The notes under the pieces were generated by a model, which was not told the DNA's origin, searched no databases, and saw only the letters and a program-made list of their open reading frames with translations. Position numbers and translations under genes: made by a program. A DNA stretch of 64,000 nucleotides. It comes from Microbacterium paraoxydans (GTDB taxonomy: Bacteria > Actinomycetota > Actinomycetes > Actinomycetales > Microbacteriaceae). Each line of letters starts with the position of its first letter. Within the stretch, counting starts at the first letter, position 1. Positions 1 through 8,226 of the stretch are shown here, one piece after another. Location: positions 186,001 to 250,000 of the forward strand of contig NZ_JAGTUK010000002.1 of NCBI RefSeq assembly GCF_018224615.1, given 5' to 3'.

Positions 1-395
1 ATGAAGATGATGCCGTCGACCTGGTTCGACGACCGCCACTGTCGGTGCACCTCCATCTCCTCGTCGATATCGGCGACCAGGCGCAGCTGCAGGCTGACCT
101 TGCTCTCCGACAGCCGCGACTCGATGCCGGCGATGAGGTCGGTGAAGAAGGCCTCGGAGCCGAGGGAGCGGGCAGGACGGGCGAGCGCGAAGCCCACCGC
201 GTTCGCCCGGGCGCCGACCAGGGCGCGGGCCGCCGAGCTCGGCTGCCAGTGGTGCTCCTCGATGATCGCGAGGATGCGCTGCCGCGTCTCCTCGCTCACG
301 CCGGGACGGCCGTTCAGGGCGAAGGACACGGCGCCGGGGGAGACGCCGGCCAGTCGCGCGATATCCGCGATCGTGACGCGTTTCCCCGTGGCCAT
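1..395 (-). CDS. LacI-family transcriptional regulator, N-terminal part (cut by window start)
   Basis: The first 131 residues are visible; the rest lies outside the window. Residues about 6-55 form a LacI helix-turn-helix and hinge (VTIADIARLAGVSPGAVSFALNG), followed by the start of a periplasmic-binding-protein-like sensor domain ending at NQVDGIIF. The ATG at 395 is chosen because AGGG lies about 8 bases upstream; an in-frame ATG at 401 is possible. The gene is divergent from the alpha-mannosidase, and two LacI-type palindromes lie between them, so it probably represses that gene and itself. The effector is inferred to be a mannoside or related sugar. Confidence 0.93.
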   Translation of the reverse strand, partial: MATGKRVTIADIARLAGVSPGAVSFALNGRPGVSEETRQRILAIIEEHHWQPSSAARALVGARANAVGFALARPARSLGSEAFFTDLIAGIESRLSESKVSLQLRLVADIDEEMEVHRQWRSSNQVDGIIF

Positions 396-408
396 AGGCA
401 TCACCCTA

Positions 409-422
409 CTTGATCGGTTTAG
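409..422. promoter_or_regulatory. Candidate LacI-family operator O1
   Basis: CTTGATCGGTTTAG, an imperfect palindrome around a central CG as in LacI-family operators. It lies just upstream of the regulator's own start codon. A close second copy begins 54 bp downstream. Confidence 0.6.
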
Positions 423-449
423 CCCTTCGGAACCGGGGTGGACGTGCCC

Positions 450-455
450 TACACT
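450..455 (+). promoter_or_regulatory. Candidate -10 box of the alpha-mannosidase gene
   Basis: TACACT fits the TANNNT consensus; TTCGGA at 426-431 is a weak -35 candidate 18 bases upstream. The predicted transcript start falls at about 462, at the edge of operator O2, so repressor binding would block initiation. Confidence 0.5.
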
Positions 456-462
456 CGAATCA

Positions 463-476
463 CTAGATCGTTTTAG
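463..476. promoter_or_regulatory. Candidate LacI-family operator O2
   Basis: CTAGATCGTTTTAG matches O1 at 12 of 14 positions and has the same central CG. It covers the predicted transcript start of the alpha-mannosidase gene. Centre-to-centre spacing to O1 is 54 bp, close to five helical turns. Confidence 0.65.
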
Positions 477-529
477 TAAATCCGATAGCATCACACCAAC
501 CCTCACCGTCGAGCCCGGAGAACTGACCT

Positions 530-3523
530 ATGCATGACGACACCTCGCTCACCGTCGGACGCGTCAAGCGAGTGCTCGACGAACGCATCCGCCCCGCGAT
601 CCACTCCGCCTCCGTGCCGCTGACGGTCGAGGTGCATCAGCTGCCCGGGGAGCCGATCCCGCCGAGCGAGGGTCTCGCCCTCGACTACGCGCCCGGCGCT
701 GTCGGCGCGCTCTGGGGCCCCGCGTGGGGCACCACCTGGTTCAAGCTCACCGGCCGCGTTCCGGCGGAGTGGGCGGGCCGCCGGGTCGAGGCGCTGATCG
801 ACCTCGGCTTCGACGTGAACATGACCGGGTTCCAGTGCGAGGCCCTCGCGTACCGGCCGGACGGCACGCCGATCAAGAGCATCAACCCGCGCAACCAGTG
901 GGTGCCGATCGCCGACACCGCCGCGGGCGACGAGCCGGTCGAGCTGTACCTGGAGGGCGCGTCCAACCCCGTGCTGCTCGACTACCACCCCTTCCTTCCC
1001 ACGCAGGAGGGCGACATCCTCACGTCGTCGCCCGAGCCGCTGTACCGCCTGCGCCGCCTCGACCTCGCCGTGTTCGAGCCCGAGGTGTTCGACCTGTCGC
1101 TCGACGTGGAGGTGCTGTTCGAGCTGCAGGCCGAGCTGCCCGCCACCTCGCCGCGACGCATGCGCATCCTCCAGGCCCTCGACGACGCGCTCGACGTGCT
1201 CGACCTGCAGCGCATCGTCGAGACCGCGCCCGACGCCCGCGCCCGCCTCGCCGACGTGCTCGCCGCCCCGGCCGAGGCCAGCGCCCACCGCATCTCCGCG
1301 GTCGGCCACGCCCACATCGACTCGGCGTGGCTGTGGCCCGTGCGCGAGACGATCCGCAAGGTCGCCCGCACCACCTCCTCCATGACCACGCTCATCGAGG
1401 AGCAGCCCGACTTCCAGTACGGCATGTCCAGCGCGCAGCAGTACGCCTGGATCAAGGAGCACCGTCCCGAGGTGTGGGAGCGGGTCAAGGCCGCGGTGGC
1501 CGCCGGGCGCTTCCTCCCGCTGGGCGGCATGTGGGTCGAGTCCGACACCGTGATGCCCACGGGTGAGTCGCTCGTGCGGCAGTTCGCGCAGGGACAGCGG
1601 TTCTTCGAGCGCGAGTTCGGCATTCGCTCGAAGGGCGTGTGGCTGCCGGACAGCTTCGGCTACTCGCCCGCACTGCCGCAGCTGATGCGTCGCGCCGGCT
1701 TCGAGTGGTTCTTCACGCAGAAGATCTCGTGGAACCAGCAGAACGTGTTCCCGCACCACTCGTTCCTGTGGGAGGGCATCGACGGCTCGCAGGTGTTCAC
1801 GCACTTCCCGTCGATGGACACCTACAACTCGCAGCTCAGCGGCATGGAGGTCGCGAAGGCGTCGCGGCAGTTCAAGGAGAACCGGGTCACGTCGCGGTCG
1901 ATCGCCCCGGTCGGCTGGGGCGACGGCGGCGGCGGCACGACCCGCGAGATGACCGGCAAGGCCGAGCGCCTGCGCGACCTCGAGGGCAGCGCGCAGGTGG
2001 TGTGGGAGCACCCGGACGACTTCTTCGACGCCGCGAAGGCCGAGCTGCCGCACCCCGCCGTGTGGGTGGGCGAGCTGTACCTCGAGCTGCACCGCGGCAC
2101 CCTCACCAGCCAGCACGCCACGAAGGCGCTGCACCGCTGGGCCGAGCACGCCCTGGTGGAGGCGGAGCTGTGGGCCGCGACCGACGCCGTGCGCACGGGC
2201 GCCGCGTACCCGCAGGCCGAGCTCGACCGGCTGTGGCAGACCGTGCTGCTGCACGAGTTCCACGACATCCTCCCCGGCACCTCGATCGCGTGGGTGCACC
2301 GCGAGGCCGTCGCCGTACTGTCCGAGGTGCTGTCGGATGCGCGCGACATCGCGGCCGCCGCACGCCGCTCGCTCGCGGGGGAGGGCGACCGCGAGCTGCG
2401 GTTCGAGCCCACCTCGGTCGCGGGCGGCCGTGCCCTGGGGGCGGCGTTCGTCGAGGCGTCGGCCGCGGCCCCGGTGACGCTGACGGAGACGGACGGCGGG
2501 TGGCGCCTCGAGAACGAGCTGGTGTCGGTGCTCGTGTCGGCCGAGGGGCTCATCGTGTCGGCGGTCGATCGCGCATCCGGCCGGGAGACGGTCGCGCCGG
2601 GGCGGGCGGCGAACCTGTTCCAGCTGCACCAGGACCTCCCGAACATGTGGGACGCGTGGGACATCGACCGCTACTACCGCAACAGTGTGCACGACCTCAC
2701 CGCGGTGTCGTCGATCGAGACGGCGCTCGTCGACGGCGTGGCCACGGTGACCGTGGTGCGCTCGTTCTCGGAGTCGAGCATCACCCAGACGATCGTCCTG
2801 GCGCCGGGATCGCGCACCGTGCAGCTGCGCAACGACATCGACTGGCACGAGACCGAGAAGCTGCTCAAGCTCGCCTTCCCGCTCGACATCCAGGCGACGC
2901 ACACCGAGGCGGAGACGCAGTTCGGCTACCAGGCGCGGGTCACGCACACGAACACGAGCTGGGAGGCGGCCAAGTTCGAGACGTCGATGCACCGGTTCGT
3001 GCTGGTGCGCGAGCAGGACTTCGGTGCCGCACTCGTGAACGACTCGATCTACGGCTACGACACCACGCGCGAGGCCGGCGACGACGGCGTGACCACGACC
3101 GTGCGGCTCTCGCTGCTGCGCGCGCCGCGCTTCCCCGACCCCGACACCGACCACGGGCACCACGCGATCGAGGTGGGCTTCGTGATCGGGGCCGACGCCG
3201 CGACCGCCACGGCCGAGGGCATCCGCCTGAACGCCCAGCCCACGCTCGTGCGGGGTGCGCGCGAGGTCGAGCCGCTGGTCTCGGTGGACGGTGAGGGCAT
3301 CGTGGTCTCGGCGGTCAAGCTCGCGGACGACGGTTCCGGCGACGTGATCGTGCGCGTGTACGAGGCGCTCGGGCGGCGCACCGTCGGCGCCCTGTCGGTC
3401 GGCTTCGAGCATCGCGAGATCCGCGAGGTGAGCCTGATCGAGGACGACCTCGACGGGGCGCGGACGGGCGGCGAGCTGCGGCTGCGTCCGTTCGAGGTGC
3501 GCACCCTCCGTATCGTCCGCTGA
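530..3523 (+). CDS. Alpha-mannosidase, glycoside hydrolase family 38
   Basis: A 997-residue GH38-type alpha-mannosidase, usual size for bacterial members. No signal peptide is visible, so it should act on imported mannosides in the cytoplasm. Catalytic landmarks are the metal-binding HAHID (H262, D264) and the DSFG motif of the family (WLPDSFGYSP) with probable nucleophile D374; HEFHDILPGTS is another family block near residues 580-590. The C-terminal half is the beta-sandwich region. ATG 530 is used, with GGAG about 10 bases upstream. It stands alone, divergent from the LacI regulator, which probably controls it. Confidence 0.95.
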   Translation: MHDDTSLTVGRVKRVLDERIRPAIHSASVPLTVEVHQLPGEPIPPSEGLALDYAPGAVGALWGPAWGTTWFKLTGRVPAEWAGRRVEALIDLGFDVNMTGFQCEALAYRPDGTPIKSINPRNQWVPIADTAAGDEPVELYLEGASNPVLLDYHPFLPTQEGDILTSSPEPLYRLRRLDLAVFEPEVFDLSLDVEVLFELQAELPATSPRRMRILQALDDALDVLDLQRIVETAPDARARLADVLAAPAEASAHRISAVGHAHIDSAWLWPVRETIRKVARTTSSMTTLIEEQPDFQYGMSSAQQYAWIKEHRPEVWERVKAAVAAGRFLPLGGMWVESDTVMPTGESLVRQFAQGQRFFEREFGIRSKGVWLPDSFGYSPALPQLMRRAGFEWFFTQKISWNQQNVFPHHSFLWEGIDGSQVFTHFPSMDTYNSQLSGMEVAKASRQFKENRVTSRSIAPVGWGDGGGGTTREMTGKAERLRDLEGSAQVVWEHPDDFFDAAKAELPHPAVWVGELYLELHRGTLTSQHATKALHRWAEHALVEAELWAATDAVRTGAAYPQAELDRLWQTVLLHEFHDILPGTSIAWVHREAVAVLSEVLSDARDIAAAARRSLAGEGDRELRFEPTSVAGGRALGAAFVEASAAAPVTLTETDGGWRLENELVSVLVSAEGLIVSAVDRASGRETVAPGRAANLFQLHQDLPNMWDAWDIDRYYRNSVHDLTAVSSIETALVDGVATVTVVRSFSESSITQTIVLAPGSRTVQLRNDIDWHETEKLLKLAFPLDIQATHTEAETQFGYQARVTHTNTSWEAAKFETSMHRFVLVREQDFGAALVNDSIYGYDTTREAGDDGVTTTVRLSLLRAPRFPDPDTDHGHHAIEVGFVIGADAATATAEGIRLNAQPTLVRGAREVEPLVSVDGEGIVVSAVKLADDGSGDVIVRVYEALGRRTVGALSVGFEHREIREVSLIEDDLDGARTGGELRLRPFEVRTLRIVR

Positions 3524-3611
3524 ACCCGGCTCCCCGCCGCCCGCCCGGATTCGTCGGATTCCCGCACGCGGCGGCCTTGTGCCGGGTGCGGGAGCGCGGG
3601 AGCATGACGGG

Positions 3612-4022
3612 ATGGCGAGCATCGAGGACGTGCGGCGCATCGCGGGCGGTTTCCCCGGCGTGACGGAGACGGTCAACGGCCACACGAGCCTTCCCGCGTG
3701 GCGCGTGAAGAGCGGCCAGTTCGCGTGGCTGCGCGATGCCAGGGACACCGACCTCCGGCAGCTGGCCGCGCTCGGCCGGAGCTGGCCGGACGGCCCCGTG
3801 CTGGCGGTGCGCGTGGCCGATCAGGGCGAGAAGGAGGCGCTGCTCGCGGCGGAGCCGGAGGCGCTGTTCTCCATCCCGCACTTCGACGGGTTCCCCGGGC
3901 TGCTCGTGCGTCTGGACGCGCTCGACCCCGATCGGCTGGCGGAGCTCGTGACGGACGCCTGGCTGCTCCGCGCTCCGGCCACCGTCGCGAAGGAGTGGCT
4001 CGCCGCGCACGGCCTGGAGTGA
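3612..4022 (+). CDS. MmcQ/YjbR-family small protein
   Basis: A 136-residue protein with the MmcQ/YjbR-like fold signature: start MASIEDVRRIAGGFPGVTET, a WLRDAR segment near residue 40, an SIPHFDGFPGLLVRL block near 90 and a C-terminal AWLLRAPATVAKEWL helix. Members resemble CyaY-like DNA-binding proteins; the biochemical role is unclear. ATG 3612 is preferred over an in-frame start at 3579 because the family begins here. The downstream sequence runs directly into a GC-rich tandem repeat. Confidence 0.8.
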   Translation: MASIEDVRRIAGGFPGVTETVNGHTSLPAWRVKSGQFAWLRDARDTDLRQLAALGRSWPDGPVLAVRVADQGEKEALLAAEPEALFSIPHFDGFPGLLVRLDALDPDRLAELVTDAWLLRAPATVAKEWLAAHGLE

Positions 4023-4027
4023 CGCCC

Positions 4028-4140
4028 TTCGTCTCGCTGGCGCTCGCTCAGGGACCGTGGCGTGGGGCTGGCGCTCGCTCAGGGGCCGGTGCGTGGGGTC
4101 GCGCTCGCTCGGGGGCCGCGCGCGGGGTCGCGCTCAGGCG
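4028..4140. repeat. Degenerate tandem repeat of the CTCGCTNNCGCTCGCTCAGGG family
   Basis: Three to four imperfect units of about 30 bp, each with a GCGCTCGCTCAGGG-like core followed by a G-rich tail. The array fills the gap between two convergent genes and runs into the stop codon (4134-4136) of the minus-strand gene. The core matches the in-frame 33-bp repeat inside the response regulator at 23910-23975, so the two belong to one dispersed family. Confidence 0.75.
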
Positions 4141-4721
4141 GGAGGGAGGCGCAGCACCGTGGGCGACTCGCCGCCCGTGAGGTCGTCTGCGATGCGGAGG
4201 CTGCGGGCCAGGTCGTCGAGCGCGCCGTCCAGAGTGCCGAAGCGCTCGCGGTCACTGCACACCGCGGTCAGCGTGATCAGGTGTGTGCCGGTGTCCCACG
4301 TATAGGTGGTGAACGGGGGTGTCGCGGGCGAGGGCGGCATCGCCACGACCAGCTTCTCGCCGACCCCGAGCCGCGTCGGGAACGACGTGGTGTCGTCGTA
4401 CTCCATCGGCATCGACGCCCGGGCGATGCGCACGTCGGCGGTCAGCACCTGGGCGGTCGCCATCGCCACCACCAGTTCGGGCTCGGCCTTCCACGTCCAC
4501 ACCAGCACGCGACCGTCGGCCTTCTTCATCAGCATGGGTGCCGCCTGGCTCATCGCCCACGCGCCGAAGCGGGAGCCGGGACGCTCGGTCGCCCCCACCG
4601 CCGCGTTCACCTGGCCGAGCAGCATGCGGATCGCGGCCTTGCGGTGCCGGCGACCCTTCCATCCGAGCGAGTCCGTGACGGGGATCCACAGCTGGGGGTC
4701 GGCGTCGGCGTTCAGTCGCAT
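4134..4721 (-). CDS. Hypothetical protein, 195 aa
   Basis: I do not recognise a family. It is soluble, with no signal peptide or membrane segment, and a mixed alpha/beta composition. It begins MRLNADADPQLWIPVTDSLG; the middle (WTWKAEPELVVAMATAQ) and the TYTWDTGTHLITLTAVCSD stretch look like beta strands of a compact domain. ATG 4721 is supported by a TAGCGT -10 box six bases upstream, which implies a leaderless transcript. The stop codon lies inside the tandem repeat. Confidence 0.75.
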   Translation of the reverse strand: MRLNADADPQLWIPVTDSLGWKGRRHRKAAIRMLLGQVNAAVGATERPGSRFGAWAMSQAAPMLMKKADGRVLVWTWKAEPELVVAMATAQVLTADVRIARASMPMEYDDTTSFPTRLGVGEKLVVAMPPSPATPPFTTYTWDTGTHLITLTAVCSDRERFGTLDGALDDLARSLRIADDLTGGESPTVLRLPPA

Positions 4722-4727
4722 GGCCCC

Positions 4728-4733
4728 ACGCTA
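4728..4733 (-). promoter_or_regulatory. -10 box, leaderless type (195-aa hypothetical)
   Basis: TAGCGT on the minus strand, then six bases, then ATG 4721. No Shine-Dalgarno sequence fits in between. Confidence 0.6.
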
Positions 4734-4789
4734 ACGGCTCAGGCTGGGCGACCCCGGTATGCCTCGGCGGCGCAGACAGGGGCCTCGGG

Positions 4790-4795
4790 TAGAGT
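4790..4795 (+). promoter_or_regulatory. Candidate -10 box of the glycosyltransferase pair
   Basis: TAGAGT fits TANNNT and would give a leader of about 44 bases before ATG 4846, containing the AAGG ribosome-binding sequence. Confidence 0.4.
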
Positions 4796-4845
4796 TGCCA
4801 GCGCCCGACCAGGGCTTTCCCTTGGCCGCCCCATCGTAAGGCAGC

Positions 4846-6069
4846 ATGTCTGTGACCCCCTCCGACGATCCGATCGATGCGTCGCGCGACGCCGCCACAC
4901 CCCGTCCGCTGAAGATCCTGATCGGCTGCGACACGTTCGCGCCCGACATCAACGGTGCCGCCCGCTTCGCCGAGCGTCTCGCGGCCGGCCTCGTGCAGCG
5001 CGGACACGACGTGCACGTGGTCGCCCCCAACCAGGCGTACCGCCGCGCCGCACCGCACACCGAGGTGATCGAGGGCGAGCCGATGACCCTGCACCGCCTG
5101 CCGTCCGTGCGCTGGGCGCCCCACGACTGGCTGCGGTTCGTGTGGCCGTGGCGCTCCAAGCACTACGCGAGGAAGGTGCTCGATCGCGTGCAGCCCGACG
5201 TCGTGCACATCCAGTCGCACATCGTGATCGGGCGCGGTCTCGCCCGCATCGCCAAGCAGCGCGGCATCCCGGTCATCGCGACCAACCACGTGATGGCCGA
5301 GAACATCCTCGACCACACGACCATGCCGAAGTTCATCGACGACCTGGTGCTGAAGTTCGCCTGGGCCGACGCCAAGCGCACGTTCGACCTGACGCGCGCG
5401 ATCACCACGCCCACCCGCCGCGCCGCCGACTTCCTGGAGAGGACCGTCGAGGTGACGGGCGTGATCCCGGTGAGCTGCGGCATCGACCGTTCGCAGTACA
5501 CGCCCGTCATCGCCCCGCGCACCGAGAACCGGCTCGTGTTCGTCGGCCGGCTCACGGCGGAGAAGCAGGTCGAGGTCATCCTCAAGGCCATGACGAAGCT
5601 CGATCCGGCGCTGAACGCCACGTTCGACATCGTCGGCGGCGGCGACCAGCGCAAGCAGCTGGAGCACCTCACCGCACAGCTCGGGCTCGCCGACCGCGTC
5701 ACCTTCCACGGCCGCACCACCGACGAGGAGCTGCGCGCGCTGCTCTCGCGGGCGAGCCTGTTCGTGATCGCGTCGATCGCCGAGCTGCAGTCCATCGCCA
5801 CCATGGAGGCCATGGCCTCGGCGCTGCCGATCGTGGCTGCCGACGCGGTCGCGCTCCCGCACCTCGTGCACGACGGCGAGAACGGCCACCTGTTCCAGCC
5901 GGGCAACGTCGACGAGCTCGCCGCCCGCCTGACCGATGTGCTCACGGCCTCGCCGGGGGAGTATGAGCGCATGCAGCACGCGTCGCTCGACGGCGTCGCG
6001 ATCCACGACATCAACCGCACGCTCGACACCTTCGAGGCGCTGTACCGCGACGAGCCGCTGCCGGAGTGA
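4846..6069 (+). CDS. Glycosyltransferase family 4 (GT-B fold)
   Basis: A 407-residue retaining GT4-type enzyme. After about 20 polar residues the N-terminal Rossmann half starts at LKILIGCDTFAPDINGAARF with its glycine-rich acceptor loop. The C-terminal half has FVGRLTAEKQVEVI and the EX7E donor-binding motif (ELQSIATME) near residues 317-325, then a DGENGHLFQPG block. No transmembrane segment is seen; it probably works at the membrane face on a lipid or glycan acceptor. Donor and acceptor cannot be read from sequence. The next gene, also GT4, starts four bases after its stop, so the two probably act in one glycan or glycolipid pathway. Confidence 0.9.
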   Translation: MSVTPSDDPIDASRDAATPRPLKILIGCDTFAPDINGAARFAERLAAGLVQRGHDVHVVAPNQAYRRAAPHTEVIEGEPMTLHRLPSVRWAPHDWLRFVWPWRSKHYARKVLDRVQPDVVHIQSHIVIGRGLARIAKQRGIPVIATNHVMAENILDHTTMPKFIDDLVLKFAWADAKRTFDLTRAITTPTRRAADFLERTVEVTGVIPVSCGIDRSQYTPVIAPRTENRLVFVGRLTAEKQVEVILKAMTKLDPALNATFDIVGGGDQRKQLEHLTAQLGLADRVTFHGRTTDEELRALLSRASLFVIASIAELQSIATMEAMASALPIVAADAVALPHLVHDGENGHLFQPGNVDELAARLTDVLTASPGEYERMQHASLDGVAIHDINRTLDTFEALYRDEPLPE

Positions 6070-6073
6070 CCGC

Positions 6074-7306
6074 ATGCACATCGTCTTCTTCGGCGATCAG
6101 CACCTGAACTCGCTCGGCGGGGCGCAGGTGTCGATGCGGTTGCAGCGGACGTTCCTGGAGCGTGCGGGGCACACGGTCACCGTGGTCGCGCCGCGCATGC
6201 ACGCCCGCCGCGACGCCGAGGGGGATGTGCCGGCCGGGGCGTACGTCGACCTGCCGTCCGTGCCGATCACGCTCGACCGCGAGTATGCGATGAGCTGGCC
6301 GGGCCGCGGCACCGACCGCGCGCTCGACCGCGCCATGACGCAGCGACCCCCGGTCGACCTGGTGCACGTGCAGGCCGACTTCTGGGGGGCGTTCATCGGC
6401 CACCGGTACGCGCAGCGGCACGGCCTGCCGGTGGTGCACACCATGCACAACCGGGTGGACGTGGGCCTCGCGGCGGTCACTCCGCTGCACCGGCCCGTGC
6501 TCGCGGTGCTCAACGCGTGGCGCCGTCGGGCCCTGCGGGGCATCGGCATCCCCACGGGCGGCAGCGACGGGTGGTCGTACCTGCGCGGGCTCGCTGCCGG
6601 GGCCTCGGCCGTCACCGCGCCGTCCGGTCACTTCGCCAGGCGCCTCGAGCAGAACGGCGTGTTCCCGCGCGTCGACGTGATCTGGAACGGGATCGACGAC
6701 GACGTCCGTGCGAGCACCCTCGCCGCGGCTCCCGCCGAGCGCCACCCCGGGCGTCCGCGGTTCGTGTGGCTCGGCCGGATGAGCCCGGAGAAGCGGCTGC
6801 TGCCGTTCCTGGAGGCGTTCGTGGCCTCGGGCGTCGACGCCGATCTGGAGATCATCGGCGGCGGCGCGCAGCGGGCGGCGGCGGAGCGGATCGTCGCCGG
6901 GCGTGACGGCGTGACCTTCGCGGGGCGGCTCACCTATGCGCAGACGCTCGCGCGCATCGCGGCCGCCGACGCGCTGGTGCAGACGTCGATCGGGTTCGAG
7001 ACGCAGGGCATGACACCGTTCGAGGCGGCGACGCTGGGCACCCCGTCGGTGGTGTGCGACCCCGACATCGCGGCCGAGCTCGAGGGCGGTCTGTGGGCCG
7101 TGCCGGAAGCCGACGCGGCCGCGGCGGGGCGTGAGCGGGAGGCACAGCGGGCGGCGGCACTCGCGGACACTCTCCGTCGCGCCGCCGCCGACATCGCTGC
7201 GGGGACGGCGCCGACACCCGTGCCCGCGGTGGCGGAGGCGTTCCGGCAGTCGTCGCGCACTGCTGCGATGCTCGGCGTGTACGAGCGCGTGCGGGGCGGA
7301 CGGTGA
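6074..7306 (+). CDS. Glycosyltransferase family 4 (GT-B fold), second of pair
   Basis: A 410-residue GT4-like protein. ATG 6074 is chosen because MHIVFFGDQHLNSLGGAQVSM is the expected first strand and glycine loop, and GGAG lies in the end of the upstream gene. The donor half contains FVWLGRMSPEKRLLPFL and an EX7E motif (ETQGMTPFE) near residue 310. It is only moderately similar to its upstream partner, so it is not a recent duplicate and probably adds a different sugar. Specificity is unknown. Confidence 0.88.
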   Translation: MHIVFFGDQHLNSLGGAQVSMRLQRTFLERAGHTVTVVAPRMHARRDAEGDVPAGAYVDLPSVPITLDREYAMSWPGRGTDRALDRAMTQRPPVDLVHVQADFWGAFIGHRYAQRHGLPVVHTMHNRVDVGLAAVTPLHRPVLAVLNAWRRRALRGIGIPTGGSDGWSYLRGLAAGASAVTAPSGHFARRLEQNGVFPRVDVIWNGIDDDVRASTLAAAPAERHPGRPRFVWLGRMSPEKRLLPFLEAFVASGVDADLEIIGGGAQRAAAERIVAGRDGVTFAGRLTYAQTLARIAAADALVQTSIGFETQGMTPFEAATLGTPSVVCDPDIAAELEGGLWAVPEADAAAAGREREAQRAAALADTLRRAAADIAAGTAPTPVPAVAEAFRQSSRTAAMLGVYERVRGGR

Positions 7307-7322
7307 GCGCCTGCTGCTCCCG

Positions 7323-7928
7323 TCAGAGGAATCGGTAGAACATCGAGGCCAGCCACACGGTCACGATGCTGAGCAGCCCGACCGCGGAGATGCCGATCGC
7401 GATCCCGGCGTACAGCCGCGTGCCCGGACGGCGTGCCGCGACGATGCCGAGCACGAGCGCGACCGCGTAGCCGAGGAAGCCGACCACGGACGCCGCGCCC
7501 TCGACGAACCCGATCAGCGAGTAGCCGCGGTCGCCCATGTAGAGGAACGGGCGGCCCAGGATCAGCAGCAGGTCGAGCACGAACACCACCGCGGCGACGA
7601 TGAACGCGACCCGTCCGAGGGAACTGCCGCGGTCGGTGCGGGTGGGCGCGGAGGAGGGGAACTGCGGGTACGCCGGATGGCCGGGTGCTGCGGCCGTGGG
7701 ATAGGCGGGCGGGTACGGCGAGCCCGTCGGCGCCGCGGACGGGGCGGTCGGATACGGGTTCGAGGTCGCGGACACCGGGGGCGGGGAGGGGTGAGCGGCG
7801 GGGCCCGGCGTTCCGGGCACCGGGGCTGCGGGGTAGCGGGGCTCGGCGGCGAGGGGAGGGACGGGAGCCGCGGAGGGGGCGGGCGGCGGCACGGGGGCGG
7901 GCTCGGCGGGCTGCTGGGGGTCGCTCAT
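7323..7928 (-). CDS. Proline-rich membrane protein, 201 aa
   Basis: The first about 95 residues are a disordered Pro/Ala/Ser/Tyr-rich tail with repeated YPxAP-like segments. Three to four hydrophobic helices follow (about residues 107-127, 137-162 and 172-196), ending MFYRFL. This layout is common in actinobacterial DUF4190-like membrane proteins, but I cannot assign a function. ATG 7928 has a TACGCT -10 box six bases upstream (leaderless). It converges on the glycosyltransferase pair. Confidence 0.8.
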   Translation of the reverse strand: MSDPQQPAEPAPVPPPAPSAAPVPPLAAEPRYPAAPVPGTPGPAAHPSPPPVSATSNPYPTAPSAAPTGSPYPPAYPTAAAPGHPAYPQFPSSAPTRTDRGSSLGRVAFIVAAVVFVLDLLLILGRPFLYMGDRGYSLIGFVEGAASVVGFLGYAVALVLGIVAARRPGTRLYAGIAIGISAVGLLSIVTVWLASMFYRFL

Positions 7929-7934
7929 GCCCCG

Positions 7935-7940
7935 AGCGTA
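7935..7940 (-). promoter_or_regulatory. -10 box, leaderless type (201-aa membrane protein)
   Basis: TACGCT on the minus strand, six bases before ATG 7928. Confidence 0.6.
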
Positions 7941-7977
7941 GCCGCGCCCTCGCGCCGCGACGAGGGGGTTGCGCGGG

Positions 7978-8139
7978 TCAGCGGTAGCCGTGGCCCGACT
8001 CGGCCTGCTGGTGCACGTCGCGGCCGGCGACGCGGTTCCAGTCGGTCGGGGTGGGGCGGTAGCCGTCGCGGCGCAGTTCCACGATCGTGGCGACGGCCGC
8101 CCATCCGGCGATGGCGAGGAGAGCGATGGTGAGTATCAT
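7978..8139 (-). CDS. Small membrane-anchored protein, 53 aa
   Basis: A short gene reading MILTIALLAIAGWAAVATIV as one N-terminal transmembrane helix, followed by about 33 polar residues ending ESGHGYR. ATG 8139 is seven bases from a TAGCTT -10 box, which argues for a real leaderless gene. It is divergent from the GlxA-type regulator, and one of that region's GGCAGAAA repeats falls between its -10 box and its start codon, so the regulator may control it. No family recognised. Confidence 0.65.
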   Translation of the reverse strand: MILTIALLAIAGWAAVATIVELRRDGYRPTPTDWNRVAGRDVHQQAESGHGYR

Positions 8140-8204
8140 GGCAGAAAAGCTACGCGCGGTGCCTTACGGCCACGAGTGGCAGAAATGACCCTCTACGGCA
8201 GAAA
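8140..8204. promoter_or_regulatory. Three phased GGCAGAAA direct repeats, candidate AraC-type operator
   Basis: GGCAGAAA occurs at 8140-8147, 8178-8185 and 8197-8204. The offsets are 38 and 19 bp, exact multiples of 19. The third copy also forms GGCAGAAAACTGCC, a perfect inverted repeat. The repeats lie between the divergent small membrane protein and the AraC-domain regulator, as expected for a dimeric AraC-family activator. Confidence 0.55.
8147..8152 (-). promoter_or_regulatory. -10 box, leaderless type (53-aa protein)
   Basis: TAGCTT on the minus strand, seven bases before ATG 8139; the spacer holds most of a GGCAGAAA repeat. Confidence 0.5.
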
Positions 8205-8226
8205 ACTGCCAAACCCGGGAGAGAGC

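Noticed and set aside
503..3748. A 1081-codon open frame on the minus strand opposite the alpha-mannosidase
   Set aside because: It is Arg/His/Asp-rich with no domain pattern and mirrors the GC-rich third codon positions of a clear GH38 gene; a composition shadow.
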